From NCBI GenBank assembly GCA_963817025.1, contig CAWFML010000001.1, positions 434,001-498,000 of the forward strand: a DNA stretch of 64,000 nt, written 5' to 3'. The stretch comes from JACMLC01 sp963817025. GTDB lineage: Bacteria; Acidobacteriota; Blastocatellia; Pyrinomonadales; Pyrinomonadaceae. The first letter of the stretch is position 1. Every line of letters begins with the position of its first letter. Below are positions 19,128-28,695 of this stretch, one piece after another. Under the pieces are notes generated by a model, which did no database searches, had not been told where the DNA came from, and saw only the letters and a program-made list of their open reading frames with translations. A program made the translations under genes and the position numbers.

Positions 19128-20489
19128 TCATTTTGTGCCTAATTTGAGCAACAGGAAGGCCGGATAGCTAGCGGCCAAGAGTAGCAGTGCAAAGAGGCTG
19201 TTGGCCGTGTCGCTGGCGATTGCGCCCGCGAGGAAGGCCAGCGAGCCAAGCAGCGCGAGACCCGTGGTAAATGGATAGCCCCATGCGCGATAGGGGCGCG
19301 GCCTCTCCGGCTCGCGCCGCCTGAGCACGAAGACCGCAAAGAAGCTGGCCGAATAGTTGATGACAAAGAAGAAGGCGAGCGCGGCTAAGATTCTGGCAAA
19401 AGTTCCGCTAAAGACAATCATCAGGACGACCATCGCCGTGCTCAAAAAAAGCGCGACTGTCGGCGTGCCGCCCGCGTTCACTTTCGACGCCTGCCGCCAG
19501 AACAGGTGATCGCGGCTCATGGCAAAGAGCACGCGCGGGGCTGCTAAGGTGTTGCCGTTAATCGAGGCGAGCATCGAGATGGTTGCGAGCGCGCTGATGA
19601 TAAGCTGCCCGCGTGCGCCGAAAATCTCCTGCGCCGCGCGCCCGGCAGCGAGCTTGTCTCCGGCAAATTCCCTGAGCGGCATGACATACAGCAGCGCTAG
19701 ATTCAGGAGCAGATAAATGCCTATCACGAGCAGCACGCTGCCGATCATCGCGCGCGGGACGCTTCTGCCGGGGTCGCGCACCTCTTCGCCGAAATAGACA
19801 GTGCTGTACCAGCCGTCGTAAGTGTAGATGATGCCCTGCAAAGCCAGCACCAACGCCGTCCAGAAGGCGAGTCCGGCAGGAACTTGCGGCGTGATCGTGT
19901 TGCCCGCCTGCGCTTCGGTTCCGTAGCCTCCGAGAATAAAACAGGCTGCGATGAGCAGGATAAAAGCGAGCGTCTTGATAAAACTGGTCAAAGCCTGCGC
20001 GCGGCTGCCCCAGCGCACGCCGCTCCATTGCAGCAGCGCGAACAGGAGGATGACGCCAAGCGCGACATGCACTGTTCTGCCTTTTAACGAGGGGACGAGC
20101 GCGCCAGTGTATTCGCCTATCACTAGAGAGACGGCTGCGAGCGTCCCGCAGGTCGAAAGCCAATCGCTCCATCCGACGATAAAGCCCGCGTACTCGCCCA
20201 AAGCATCCCGCGCGAAAACATAGAAGCCGCCGGAGCGCGGCATCATCGTCCCCAATTCCGCGACAGAGACCGCGCCGAAGAGCGCATAGACTCCGCCCAA
20301 AAGCCAGACGCCGATAAAGAGCCACCCGTTAGGCAGGTGCGCGGCCACTTCGCCCGGAGTGCGCAGGATGCCCATGCCAATAGTGATGCCGACAGTCACG
20401 GCTATCCCGAAGACGACGCCCAACACTTGCAGCAAACGCCCGCGTCGCGGCTCTTCCGTGAGCGATTCGATTTCAGCAACAGGCTGCAA
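19128..20489 (-). CDS. APC-family amino acid permease
   Basis: A 453-residue inner-membrane protein with about twelve hydrophobic segments. TVGITIGMGILRTPGEVAAHL in the first helix is the substrate-binding GxG(I/V)xRTPG motif of the L-type/APC group. AELGTMMPRSGGFYVF and YTYDGWYSTVYFGEEVRDPGRSVPRA are also characteristic. The substrate cannot be deduced. The start is TTG at 20489: AAGGAAG lies seven bases upstream. Confidence 0.9.
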   Translation of the reverse strand: MQPVAEIESLTEEPRRGRLLQVLGVVFGIAVTVGITIGMGILRTPGEVAAHLPNGWLFIGVWLLGGVYALFGAVSVAELGTMMPRSGGFYVFARDALGEYAGFIVGWSDWLSTCGTLAAVSLVIGEYTGALVPSLKGRTVHVALGVILLFALLQWSGVRWGSRAQALTSFIKTLAFILLIAACFILGGYGTEAQAGNTITPQVPAGLAFWTALVLALQGIIYTYDGWYSTVYFGEEVRDPGRSVPRAMIGSVLLVIGIYLLLNLALLYVMPLREFAGDKLAAGRAAQEIFGARGQLIISALATISMLASINGNTLAAPRVLFAMSRDHLFWRQASKVNAGGTPTVALFLSTAMVVLMIVFSGTFARILAALAFFFVINYSASFFAVFVLRRREPERPRPYRAWGYPFTTGLALLGSLAFLAGAIASDTANSLFALLLLAASYPAFLLLKLGTK

Positions 20490-20549
20490 GCTTTTTCTTC
20501 CTTGATGGATTCATTAAAGACAATTTCAAGACTCAAACTATCGAGCGAT

Positions 20550-20656
20550 TCAACCCCTTTGAGCCTTCGGTTTTATCTTTGCGCCTTTGCGTGAAATCTC
20601 AACATTTCGCGCAAAGGCGCAAACAAAGAAAATCTCAAGGCGCAAAGAGGTTGAGT
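20550..20656. repeat. Family A palindromic repeat, copy 10
   Basis: Resembles copy 1: outer TTCAACCCCTTTGAGCC / CTCAAGGCGCAAAGAGGTTGAG and inner TTTGCGCCTTTGCG / CGCAAAGGCGCAAA arms. Confidence 0.8.
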
Positions 20657-20695
20657 CTTAATTCCTTGAGCTTTGATATTTGCTCTTAGTTATTT

Positions 20696-21706
20696 TCAGT
20701 CGGACACTTTGAGCACCAGCTTGCCGAAGTTCTCGCCGCTAAAAAGCTTGAGCAGGGTTTCGGGAAACGTCTCTAAGCCTTCGACCACATCCTCGCGCGC
20801 CTTGATTTTGCCTTCGGCCACCCACCCGGCCAGAGCCGTGACGGCCTCGCTGTAGCGCGCTGCGAAATCGAAGACGATAAAGCCTTCCATCCGCGCCCTG
20901 TTGACGAGCAACGACATATAATGGGCCGGGCCTTTGGGCGGCGCAGTGTTGTTGTATTGTGAGATTGCGCCGCAGAGCACGACGCGCGCCTTTCGCGCCA
21001 GCAGCATCAGCGCGAAGTCTAATATCTCGCCGCCGACATTATCGAAATAGACATTGATGCCGTCCGGGCACTGCGCCTTGAGCGACTGAAGAACATCTTC
21101 GCTCTTGTAATCAATCGCGGCATCAAAGCCCAACTCGTCAATCAGGTACTTGCACTTGTCCGCGCCTCCGGCGATACCTACGACGCGACAACCTTTGAGC
21201 CTTGCAATCTGGCCCACGACCGCGCCGACTGCGCCCGCCGCGCCTGAGACCACGACCGTCTCGCCTTCCTTCGGCTGCCCGATGTCGAGCAGCCCGAAAT
21301 AAGCAGTTATCCCCGGCATGCCGAGCACGCCCAGGTATCGCGGCAGCGGCGCAAGCTGCGGATTGACTTTGATCCACTCAGAGGCTTTGGCAATCGCGTA
21401 ATCCTGCATGCCCGTCATGCCCGTGACCGTGTCGCCGACAGCGAGGCTCGCATCATTCGACGCAACCACCTGCCCGAGGCCGATGGCGCGCATCACTTCA
21501 CCGATGCCGACCGGCGGGATATAAGACTTGCCCTCGTTCATCCACCCGCGCATCGCCGGGTCAAGCGAAATGTATTGCACCCTGACCAGCGCCTCGCCTT
21601 CGGCAGGTTCACTGACAGGCGCTGTGGCGAACTCGAAATCACTGCGCTTGACCGGCCCGACGGGTCTGGAAGCGAGTTTGAACTGACGATTCTGAAGCGT
21701 GCTCAC
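20696..21706 (-). CDS. NADP-dependent MDR-family oxidoreductase (CurA/PTGR-like)
   Basis: A 336-residue zinc-free medium-chain reductase that probably saturates the C=C bond of enones. YISLDPAMRGWM near residue 50, MPGITAYFGLLDIGQPKEGETVVVSGAAGAVGAVVGQIAR near 150 (the GxxGxxG NADPH loop) and YFDNVGG near 225 are hallmarks. The start is GTG at 21706, with GGAGG seven bases before it. The natural substrate is unknown. Confidence 0.9.
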   Translation of the reverse strand: MSTLQNRQFKLASRPVGPVKRSDFEFATAPVSEPAEGEALVRVQYISLDPAMRGWMNEGKSYIPPVGIGEVMRAIGLGQVVASNDASLAVGDTVTGMTGMQDYAIAKASEWIKVNPQLAPLPRYLGVLGMPGITAYFGLLDIGQPKEGETVVVSGAAGAVGAVVGQIARLKGCRVVGIAGGADKCKYLIDELGFDAAIDYKSEDVLQSLKAQCPDGINVYFDNVGGEILDFALMLLARKARVVLCGAISQYNNTAPPKGPAHYMSLLVNRARMEGFIVFDFAARYSEAVTALAGWVAEGKIKAREDVVEGLETFPETLLKLFSGENFGKLVLKVSD

Positions 21707-21757
21707 GAAAGAGCCTCCTTTGATTTTGGTTATAGTAGCCTGAGCAAAAAAAGGTTA

Positions 21758-21914
21758 GCCACAGAGGATACAGAGGAAAGAAGAAGGGGGAAATGGGGAA
21801 ATGGGAAAAGGTAGAATGGAAAGTCGCTTATCTTCCTTCCCCTCTTCCCCTTTTACCCTCTTCCCCTTTCACCCTTTTACCCTTTTAACCGCTTCGTCAT
21901 TTCCTCTGTGACTA
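21758..21914. repeat. Family C repeat enclosing a family D palindrome
   Basis: GCCACAGAGGATACAGAGG on the left and CCTCTGTGACTAA on the right form the outer arms. Inside, GGGGAAATGGGGAAATGGG and TTCCCCTTTTACCCTCTTCC words form the G/A versus C/T arms. The right outer arm supplies the TAG stop of the GNAT gene. Confidence 0.75.
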
Positions 21915-23060
21915 ATCCTCAGTCGTTAATCTCTTCTCAAAAAGCCTGAAAGTTTTTATCCGCTGGCAGCCGAAGGCTTCTATCACGCGCTGCATGCGTT
22001 TGTTCCCTCCCTGCACGAGCGAGACTTCGACGCGTTCGATCTTGTGCCGCAGCATCACGTCACCCATCCGCGCGGCAATCAGAGCAGCGATGCCGCGTCC
22101 CCTGAACTCCGGCAGCACTCCCATCAAAATAAAACGCGCCGCACGGATGCGCTTTATCTCGCGCAGGAGGCGTAGCAGGCCGAAGGGCCAGAGGCTGCCA
22201 TTGAGACGCATCAACACTTCATTGATGTCCGGCAGCGCGAGACCGAATCCGACAGGCTCTTTATCAACCTCACAGATAACTGCCATCTCCGGTTGATAGA
22301 ACCTGCGAAAATTTTCCGCGCGCTCCATATATTCTCGCCGCGAGAGCGGGACAAAGCCCCACACGTCCTCAAAGCAAGCGTTATAGAGCCGCCAGAGTTT
22401 CTCGTTCTCATCCGTCCAACGCTGCGCCTCAAACGAACGAACTACGAGCTTTCCTGTCGAGTTTGCCTGACGCGCCGCAGCCCTCACCAGACGCTTGACG
22501 GCGGGCGACGACTCGCGCTCAGGAGTCCACAGATAAGAATGAAATTCCTGCCGCGCAGCATATCCGGCCCGTTCGAGCAAAGCAATATAGTATGCAGGGT
22601 TGTGCGGCGTCAGGATCATCGGGCGTATGTCAAAGCCTTCGGCCAGCAGCCCGACCTCTTCATGCGTCGAGAGATTGATTGGTCCAAAGACGCTCTTTCG
22701 GCCCTCGCGTCGCAAAGTCTCCTCGACGCGTTCCAACAATGCCGCAGAGACTTCGGCGTCATCCGCGCATTCAAAGAAACCGAAGAAGCCCGCGCCCCGT
22801 TCCCATCTTGAAGCGAAAGCTTCGTCAACTATCGCCGCGACCCTGCCGACCGTTTCTCCATTGCGGCTCGCCACGAATCGCCGGACGAAACGCGCGCCGA
22901 GCGAGCTATTATGCCGTGCAGACCAGCGCGCGTTTTCCGTTTGCCTGAGCGGCGGAACCCAAGCCGGGTTTCCGCGATATAACTGATAGGGAAGTTCACA
23001 GAAAGCTTTGTGCTCTCTGCGCGACTCGACCGGCTTGATGTGAAGAGAGCTATGCTGCAT
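21912..23060 (-). CDS. GNAT-fold N-acetyltransferase-like protein
   Basis: A 382-residue protein. The C-terminal part carries a GNAT core: AVICEVDKEPVGFGLALPD, then ILMGVLPEFRGRGIAALIAARM, the acetyl-CoA loop RxxGxG/A. The N-terminal part (FVEL-like: ELPYQLYRGNPAWVPPL near residue 25) matches the long GNAT-like proteins common in soil bacteria. The acceptor is unknown. The ribosome-binding site before ATG 23060 is weak. The last codons read into the family C repeat. Confidence 0.8.
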   Translation of the reverse strand: MQHSSLHIKPVESRREHKAFCELPYQLYRGNPAWVPPLRQTENARWSARHNSSLGARFVRRFVASRNGETVGRVAAIVDEAFASRWERGAGFFGFFECADDAEVSAALLERVEETLRREGRKSVFGPINLSTHEEVGLLAEGFDIRPMILTPHNPAYYIALLERAGYAARQEFHSYLWTPERESSPAVKRLVRAAARQANSTGKLVVRSFEAQRWTDENEKLWRLYNACFEDVWGFVPLSRREYMERAENFRRFYQPEMAVICEVDKEPVGFGLALPDINEVLMRLNGSLWPFGLLRLLREIKRIRAARFILMGVLPEFRGRGIAALIAARMGDVMLRHKIERVEVSLVQGGNKRMQRVIEAFGCQRIKTFRLFEKRLTTED

Positions 23061-23127
23061 GGCCCGGTCAGGTTAGGATGCAAGACCACCATCCAAAGAG
23101 CGGTCATCCATCCCGATCCGAAATCCG

Positions 23128-25257
23128 CTACTGTATATAAGCCGACGCGGCGGGTAGGTCTCCGGCCTGACCGAAGCTTCTATAGACATACCCGTTATTG
23201 CTGCTCTGTAAAATGTGCCACCCGCCATCTCTGTACACAGCGAGGTCTGTGTGACCATCGCCGTCATAGTCTGCCGGAGCGGGCCTGTCTGTGCTTATGC
23301 CGAAATGCGAAGCAGTAAAACCCGTCTGGCTGCGTAACAGATACCAGATGCCTTCCGCCGGACGATACACGGCCACATCCGCTTTTCCATCGCCGTCGTA
23401 ATCCGCCTGCACGGGCGTGTCGCCCATGCTGCCAAACTGCACCGCCCCGAACCCTGCCGCAGAACGAAGCATATACCAGACGCCTGCGCGATAAACAGCC
23501 GGGTCAAACTTACCGTCACCATCATAGTCAGCCGCCACGGGCCTGTCCGAGCTGAGACCGAAGGCGACCGCGCGCGAGGTGTTATCGGAGCTTTGCAAGA
23601 TATGCCAGATGCCCTGCCTGTAAACGGCCATATCTGCGCGGCCATCGCCATCGTAATCGCCCGGCACCGGAACGTCACCCGGTTGCCCGTACTGCACAGC
23701 GTCAAAGCATGAAATGGTGCGCGAGCGATACCATGTGCCGTCGCGGAAGACTGCGATTTCCGTTCGACCATCGCCGTCATAATCCGCTGGCGCTATCTTA
23801 TCCGTCGAGAGGCCGAACGGTCTGGACCAGAAATCAATGTAATTGAGGCTGTCGAGCACGTACCAGAAGGTATCGGAAGGGCGGAAGACGGCCACGTCCG
23901 CGCGACCGTCGCCGTTAAAGTCGAAGGCCGTGCGCCGCACGGGTTGGAGCGGAGCGGCTTCGTACCGGGTGACGCAGATGTCTAGCGACCCGCCATTGGA
24001 ACAGATGCCCGCCGCCACAATCTTCCCATCGCTCTGGATGCCGACGCCAGTGGTGTAGGAATAGTTATTATCGCCGAGGTTGGTTATAACTTTGCCGCCC
24101 CCGCCAAACCTTGCGTCGAGCGAGCCGTCCGCGTTGTAGCGCGCCAGCGCAAAGCTGAGGCCGCCGCCCGCAGATGTGTCTCCGGCGACGACAATCTTTC
24201 CATCGCTTTGCAGCGACAGGGCGGAGATAAAATCATTGCCGCTGCCAATCGCCGTGGAGACGATGCCGCCGTTGCCGAAGCAGCTATCCAGCGTTCCATC
24301 TGCGTTGTATCTGACGACCGCGAAATCACTTGTATTGCCCCCTGTCAGAAAGTCGCCCCCCATGACAATCTTGCCGTCGCTTTGAATGACCAGACCCGAT
24401 GCGCCCTCATTGCCGCCCGGAAAGCCTAGCCGCAAAGTGGTTTTGCCGCCTGTGCCAAACGACGTGTCGAGCGAGCCGTTCGCGTTGTAACGCGCGAGCG
24501 CAAAGACATATCCGTTCATTCCGGCTATCGCGCCCCGCCCGCCCGCGACAATCTTGCCGTCCGCTTGCAGGGCAAGGCTGTAAAGAATATCCACGTTATC
24601 CGCAATATCAGTTTTGACGATGCCGCCTGTGCCGAAAGAGCCGTCGAGCGAGCCGTCATCCAGATACCGCACCAGCGTAAAGTCCCTGTCGCTATGCCCG
24701 CCCGCGATAATCTTGCCGTCGCTTTGAACGACGACCGCGTAAGCTTCGTCATGACCCACGCTGGTCGGAGTGATGACCTTACCGCCCGTGCCGAAAGAGC
24801 TGTCGAGCGAGCCGTCCGCATTCAAGCGCACGAGAGCAAAATTATTGTATGTGGCGTCGCTGACCCCGGCCACGACAATCTTGCCATCGCTTTGCAGGGC
24901 CACTGCATAACCGAAATCATCAAAGTTGCCCACCGGAGTGAGGGCTTTGCCGCCGTTGCCAAAAGAGGTATCGAGGCTGCCGTCTGTCTGATAGCGCACG
25001 ACAGCGATGTCCCATGTGAGGTCTACGAGGCTGTCGCCCACCACGACAATCTTGCCATCTGTTTGAATAGCTATCGCGTGTGCATGGTCGCGCTCTAAGC
25101 CGACCGGAGTGATGACCTTGCCGCCCGCGCCAAAAGTCGCGTCTAAATCTCCGGGCGCGGCCTTGATGTCCGCCAGCGGCCACACAAGCAGAATCAAGAG
25201 ACACGCGCCCCAAAGGCGCGCGGGCTGTGATAAAGAGTTGATGAGCATCGCTTTCAT
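23128..25257 (-). CDS. Exported delta-60 / FG-GAP repeat protein
   Basis: About 709 residues. The signal peptide ends AAPGDLD. Residues about 35-440 hold seven to eight delta-60 repeats of the form LQSDGKIVVAG...ALVRYNADGSLDTSFGTGGKV. Residues about 450-705 hold five FG-GAP/VCBS-like repeats of the form ADYDGDGKADVAVYR...GIWYLL with Ca-binding DxDGDG loops. Both are beta-propeller-forming, likely surface or secreted. ATG 25257 is preferred over GTG 25308 because it leaves a normal signal peptide, though its ribosome-binding site is weak. A broken paralogue lies at 26083-26930. Confidence 0.85.
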   Translation of the reverse strand: MKAMLINSLSQPARLWGACLLILLVWPLADIKAAPGDLDATFGAGGKVITPVGLERDHAHAIAIQTDGKIVVVGDSLVDLTWDIAVVRYQTDGSLDTSFGNGGKALTPVGNFDDFGYAVALQSDGKIVVAGVSDATYNNFALVRLNADGSLDSSFGTGGKVITPTSVGHDEAYAVVVQSDGKIIAGGHSDRDFTLVRYLDDGSLDGSFGTGGIVKTDIADNVDILYSLALQADGKIVAGGRGAIAGMNGYVFALARYNANGSLDTSFGTGGKTTLRLGFPGGNEGASGLVIQSDGKIVMGGDFLTGGNTSDFAVVRYNADGTLDSCFGNGGIVSTAIGSGNDFISALSLQSDGKIVVAGDTSAGGGLSFALARYNADGSLDARFGGGGKVITNLGDNNYSYTTGVGIQSDGKIVAAGICSNGGSLDICVTRYEAAPLQPVRRTAFDFNGDGRADVAVFRPSDTFWYVLDSLNYIDFWSRPFGLSTDKIAPADYDGDGRTEIAVFRDGTWYRSRTISCFDAVQYGQPGDVPVPGDYDGDGRADMAVYRQGIWHILQSSDNTSRAVAFGLSSDRPVAADYDGDGKFDPAVYRAGVWYMLRSAAGFGAVQFGSMGDTPVQADYDGDGKADVAVYRPAEGIWYLLRSQTGFTASHFGISTDRPAPADYDGDGHTDLAVYRDGGWHILQSSNNGYVYRSFGQAGDLPAASAYIQ

Positions 25258-25609
25258 GCGCCGGTTTGCTATTTCCCGGCCTCGTTTCTTACAGGACAAA
25301 GATTTCACCTCGTGAGCCTGTGAATCTTACTCCGGTTCAACTGAGATAGAAAATCCGAACCGCTTTTTCTTGCCAGGATAAATCATGCGTAAGATGTAGC
25401 GCTCGTAATTTCCGCATGGAAAGTCGGGTCAATTCCAGGCTCGTGCAGGCACTGTATGCACGCAACAAATATATTGCGGTTTCATCTCCTGTGGATTAAG
25501 CTATCTTCTGTCACACGTTCCGCTTCGCAATGTCCTTGAGCTGTATCTTCACCTGAGATTATTGCGAAGTCCGTTACTAACCTCATCAACCGCAAAAGGA
25601 GAATTTAAC
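25258..25609. other. Divergent intergenic region, no gene seen
   Basis: 352 bases between the delta-60 gene and a small secreted-protein gene. No ORF with a ribosome-binding site, no palindromic repeat family and no convincing promoter pair stand out. It must contain promoters for both directions. Confidence 0.5.
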
Positions 25610-25876
25610 ATGACTAAGAGGCTAACCGGATTCTTCACTAATCGCGCTTCGTTACTCATCGTAGCGGTTCCAATGCTTTATCTTTCGCTCTGCGCCACTG
25701 TGGTTGTCAACCGCGCCAAAGCCGCGCCTGACGTGTCGCTCCCCGTTTATACCTATTACACAGATGCATCTCTGACAGTCCAATGTGGCTATCATGATGT
25801 TTGTGAAGGTGAATCATGGGGGTGCGTCACACAGTACAAGACATCCTATCGCAAGAATTGCCCTAATCCTCGTTGA
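25610..25876 (+). CDS. Small secreted Cys-containing protein
   Basis: An 88-residue precursor. A signal peptide (SLLIVAVPMLYLSLCATVVV, ending ..AKAAPD) leaves a mature part of about 50 residues with four Cys: VQCGYHDVCEGESWGCVTQY and KNCPNPR. YTYYTDASLTVQCG resembles short exported proteins of the DUF6289 kind (YYSDA...); the match is only by eye. AAAGGAG precedes ATG 25610; an earlier in-frame start lacks this. A stem-loop terminator follows. Function is unknown; disulphide bonds are likely. Confidence 0.65.
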   Translation: MTKRLTGFFTNRASLLIVAVPMLYLSLCATVVVNRAKAAPDVSLPVYTYYTDASLTVQCGYHDVCEGESWGCVTQYKTSYRKNCPNPR

Positions 25877-25974
25877 TAAGTATCCTGGCGCAGGTGAATA
25901 ATCACCAGCCTGACAATGCTTCAGCAAGCTTGACCAAGAGACAAAGGTCTCACTTGCGTCAAACCAAATAAAAA

Positions 25975-26018
25975 GACTTGGCAGGGTATGTTCCAAACGT
26001 ATTAAGCCCTGCCAAGTC
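25975..26018 (+). terminator. Stem-loop, likely terminator of the small secreted-protein gene
   Basis: Perfect 12-base arms GACTTGGCAGGG (25975-25986) and CCCTGCCAAGTC (26007-26018) with a 20-base loop, then CTTTT. On the other strand it is followed by CTTTTTATT, so it may also act in reverse. The loop is longer than ideal. Confidence 0.6.
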
Positions 26019-26082
26019 CTTTTACTTCTTCCGCGCCTTTGCGGGAAACTTCTTCTATCTTCCTAAAAACTCGAATTACAGC

Positions 26083-26930
26083 TTACTGGCCCAACCCGTT
26101 AAAAGCAGCGGGCGTTGGGAGGTCGCTTTGCGCGCCGAACTGCACGGCGTAGAAACCTTGTGTCGAGCGGTTCAAATACCAGACGCCGCTTGAGCCACGG
26201 TAAACCGCCACGTCCGCTTTGCCGTCTCCGTCGTAGCCTGCCGCGCATGGCGTGTCTCCGTCCGTGCCAAACTGTAAGGCGACGAATCCTCCGTTCGAGC
26301 TGTTCAAGCGATACCACGCGCCTTCTGTTGAGCGATAAACCGCGACATCGGTTTTACCATCGCCGTCATAATCGGCAGGCGTCGGAATATCGCCTTGCGA
26401 ACCGAACTGGACGGCGAAGAACGAGTTGTTAGAGCTTCGCTGTGCGTACCATGTCTGGTTCGACGGGCGGTAAACGGTGAGGTCGAGTTTGCCATCGCCA
26501 TCCATGTCTGCGTTCAAGGGAATATCTCCGATCGTTCCCCACTGTTCGGAGACGGTCTGTCCATTGCCGCTATTCAATCTGTACCAGTAGCCGTTTGAAG
26601 TCCGAAACACGGCAATGTCGGCCTTGCCGTCGCCGTCATAATCTCCGGGTCTCGGAATGTCGCCGCTTTGTCCGAACTGCACTGCGACGAATTGATTATT
26701 CGAGCAGCAACGATTTTGCCATCCGGTTGAATCGCCACCCCGTCAAACGAGTCCGACTGACTATTAATTCGCAGGATGGTTTTGCCTCCGTTCCCGTATG
26801 TCGGGTCGAGGTCGCCGGGAGCCGCCTGCGCCTGTAGAAGAAAACAGAATAGACAGATAACCAAAGCGGCTTTTCGAGACCAGAAGCGAGAGCGGCTCTT
26901 GCGGCGGGACGAAAGATTTTCAGATAGCAT
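26083..26930 (-). pseudogene. Broken delta-60 / FG-GAP protein gene (internal deletion with frameshift)
   Basis: ATG 26930, with AAGGAG upstream, starts a signal peptide (AALVICLFCFLLQAQA) and one delta-60 unit (GDLDPTYGNGGKTILR ... AIQPDGKIVAA). At about 26700-26715 the sense shifts frame: after IVAA the sequence continues as SNNQFVAVQFGQSGD only in another frame, and runs as four FG-GAP repeats to the stop at 26083. The remaining delta-60 repeats seen in the 23128-25257 paralogue are missing. A deletion joining the two domain types out of frame explains this. The two halves do not make one protein unless ribosomes shift. Confidence 0.8.
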
Positions 26931-27226
26931 GACTTTTATACTCCTTAATGATTGAGGGACGTTGTGCCGGCGCAAAGGAACAAGCACAAGGAGCCTCATC
27001 CTAAAAGCCGCGGCTCTCAAACAGCGTATGATTTTAAGAATAATTTCAACCCGCCGCAGCGTTTCGGATATTTATGAGGCAGCCTGTCAAAAGCATCTGG
27101 TTGCTTACGCTTCTGAAGACGCCGTCAGATTTTTTCTTGCTAAGAAATATCATTGCGTGATATGTAATCCTCACTGAAACTTCACGGGGGCCGCCTGACT
27201 CAAATCTCGCAGGAAAGGTCCGGTTC

Positions 27227-28546
27227 ATGCGCGTTCTTCTTATTGGTCCAACAGCCTTAGACAGCAAGGGCGAACCCATCAAACAGCGGAAGCTTCATTT
27301 GCCGGGTTTGACTCTCCCGATGCTCGCCGCCGTCACTCCGGCGCATTGCGAAGTGCGTCTCGTCAGCGAAACGGTCGAAGACATTCCTTTCACAGAGCGC
27401 TGGGATTTGGTCGGTATCACGGGCATGGGTTCGGGCATCGTCCGCGCGTGGCAGATCGCGGACGAGTTTCAAAAGCGCGGCACAAAGGTCGTCATCGGCG
27501 GCATCGCTGCCAGTTTGCTTGGGGCGGAATCGTCTTTAGAGCACGCAGACTCCGTCGTCATCGGAGAGGCCGAAGAGATTTGGCCTGAGCTGATAAACGA
27601 TTTTGAGAGCGGTCGTCTTAAAGATGTGTACCGGATGCAGAAGCCGCCGCCGATTGAGACGCTGCCTTTGCCCCGTTATGATTTGATGAACCGCTCAAAG
27701 CTCGGCTTCTGGCGACCCGTGCAGGCCACGCGCGGCTGTCCCTTTACCTGTAACTACTGCTCCATCACAGCCTTTTTCAAAGCCGGGTATCGCAAGCGTC
27801 CTGTGGCAGAAGTCGTGCGCGATGTGCGCGCGGCAAAGCGGAGCGGCACGCGTTATATAGCTTTTATAGACGACAACATCGGCGTTGATTTCAACTATTG
27901 CGCGGAACTCTGGCAGGCTCTGATTCCCGAAAAGATTATCTGGATCAGCCAGTGCAGCCTGCACATCGCGGAGCGGCCAGAGATGATGAGCCTTGCCAGA
28001 GCAAGCGGCTGTCGCCTGCTCTCCTTCGGCATCGAGACGACGAGCGCGGAGAGTCTCAAGTCTGTGGACAAGGAATGGAATCGCCCTGAGCGTTATCGTG
28101 AAGCGGTGGCAACCATCCGCGCGCACGGCATAGATGTTTCGACGGAGATGATTATCGGTCTTGACGGCGATGATGCGTCTGTCTTTCAGAAGACTTACGA
28201 CTTTATCATGGACAATCAAATCTCCGTCCCGCGAGTCCACATCATGACGCCGATTCCGGGCACGCCGCTTTATGAAGAGTTGAAAAGCGAAGGCAGAATC
28301 ATGCAGGTGGACTTCAGCCGCTTTAGCGGCGGACAGGTCACATATCGCCCGCTCAAATTAAAAGCGGACGAGTTGCAGACGGGCTACTGGCGGCTCTACG
28401 AAAACCTTTTCTCATGGCGCGCCATCAAGCGTCGCGTCGCGGGCAACCGCGCTTCGCTCAGTCCATACATGCGCGCCTTCGTCGTCGGCGTCAACCTGCA
28501 TTACCGCAGGCACGTCCTCAATCGAATCTGTCCGGGGATTGTCTAA
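27227..28546 (+). CDS. B12-binding-type radical SAM protein (first of pair)
   Basis: A 439-residue protein. Residues 1-130 form a cobalamin-binding-like Rossmann domain (MRVLLIGPTALDSKG ... VVIGGIAASLL ... VIGEAEEIWPEL) without a clear DxHxxG cobalt-ligand motif. Residues about 160-380 form the radical SAM barrel with CPFTCNYC, Cys171/175/178 binding the [4Fe-4S] cluster, and FIDDNIGVD and FGIETTSAESL. The C-terminal tail matches the BchE/HpnJ-like class B group. Substrate is unknown. A second radical SAM gene, an AONS-type enzyme and a GNAT follow on the same strand, suggesting a pathway. Confidence 0.85.
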   Translation: MRVLLIGPTALDSKGEPIKQRKLHLPGLTLPMLAAVTPAHCEVRLVSETVEDIPFTERWDLVGITGMGSGIVRAWQIADEFQKRGTKVVIGGIAASLLGAESSLEHADSVVIGEAEEIWPELINDFESGRLKDVYRMQKPPPIETLPLPRYDLMNRSKLGFWRPVQATRGCPFTCNYCSITAFFKAGYRKRPVAEVVRDVRAAKRSGTRYIAFIDDNIGVDFNYCAELWQALIPEKIIWISQCSLHIAERPEMMSLARASGCRLLSFGIETTSAESLKSVDKEWNRPERYREAVATIRAHGIDVSTEMIIGLDGDDASVFQKTYDFIMDNQISVPRVHIMTPIPGTPLYEELKSEGRIMQVDFSRFSGGQVTYRPLKLKADELQTGYWRLYENLFSWRAIKRRVAGNRASLSPYMRAFVVGVNLHYRRHVLNRICPGIV

Positions 28547-28570
28547 GCGAGAGTTCATTTAAGAAGATCA

Positions 28571-28659
28571 GCCACAGAGGCCACAGAGCGCACAGAGAAT
28601 AATGAAGAAAGAAAAGTTGAATCCGCTTTAAATTTCCCTCTGTGTCCTCTGTGGCTAAA
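28571..28659. repeat. Family C palindromic repeat
   Basis: GCCACAGAGGCCACAGAG on the left and CTCTGTGTCCTCTGTGGC on the right, between the two radical SAM genes. Confidence 0.85.
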
Positions 28660-28695
28660 ATTTTTAGACAAGCTCTAATCAAATGAGGTGATGTG

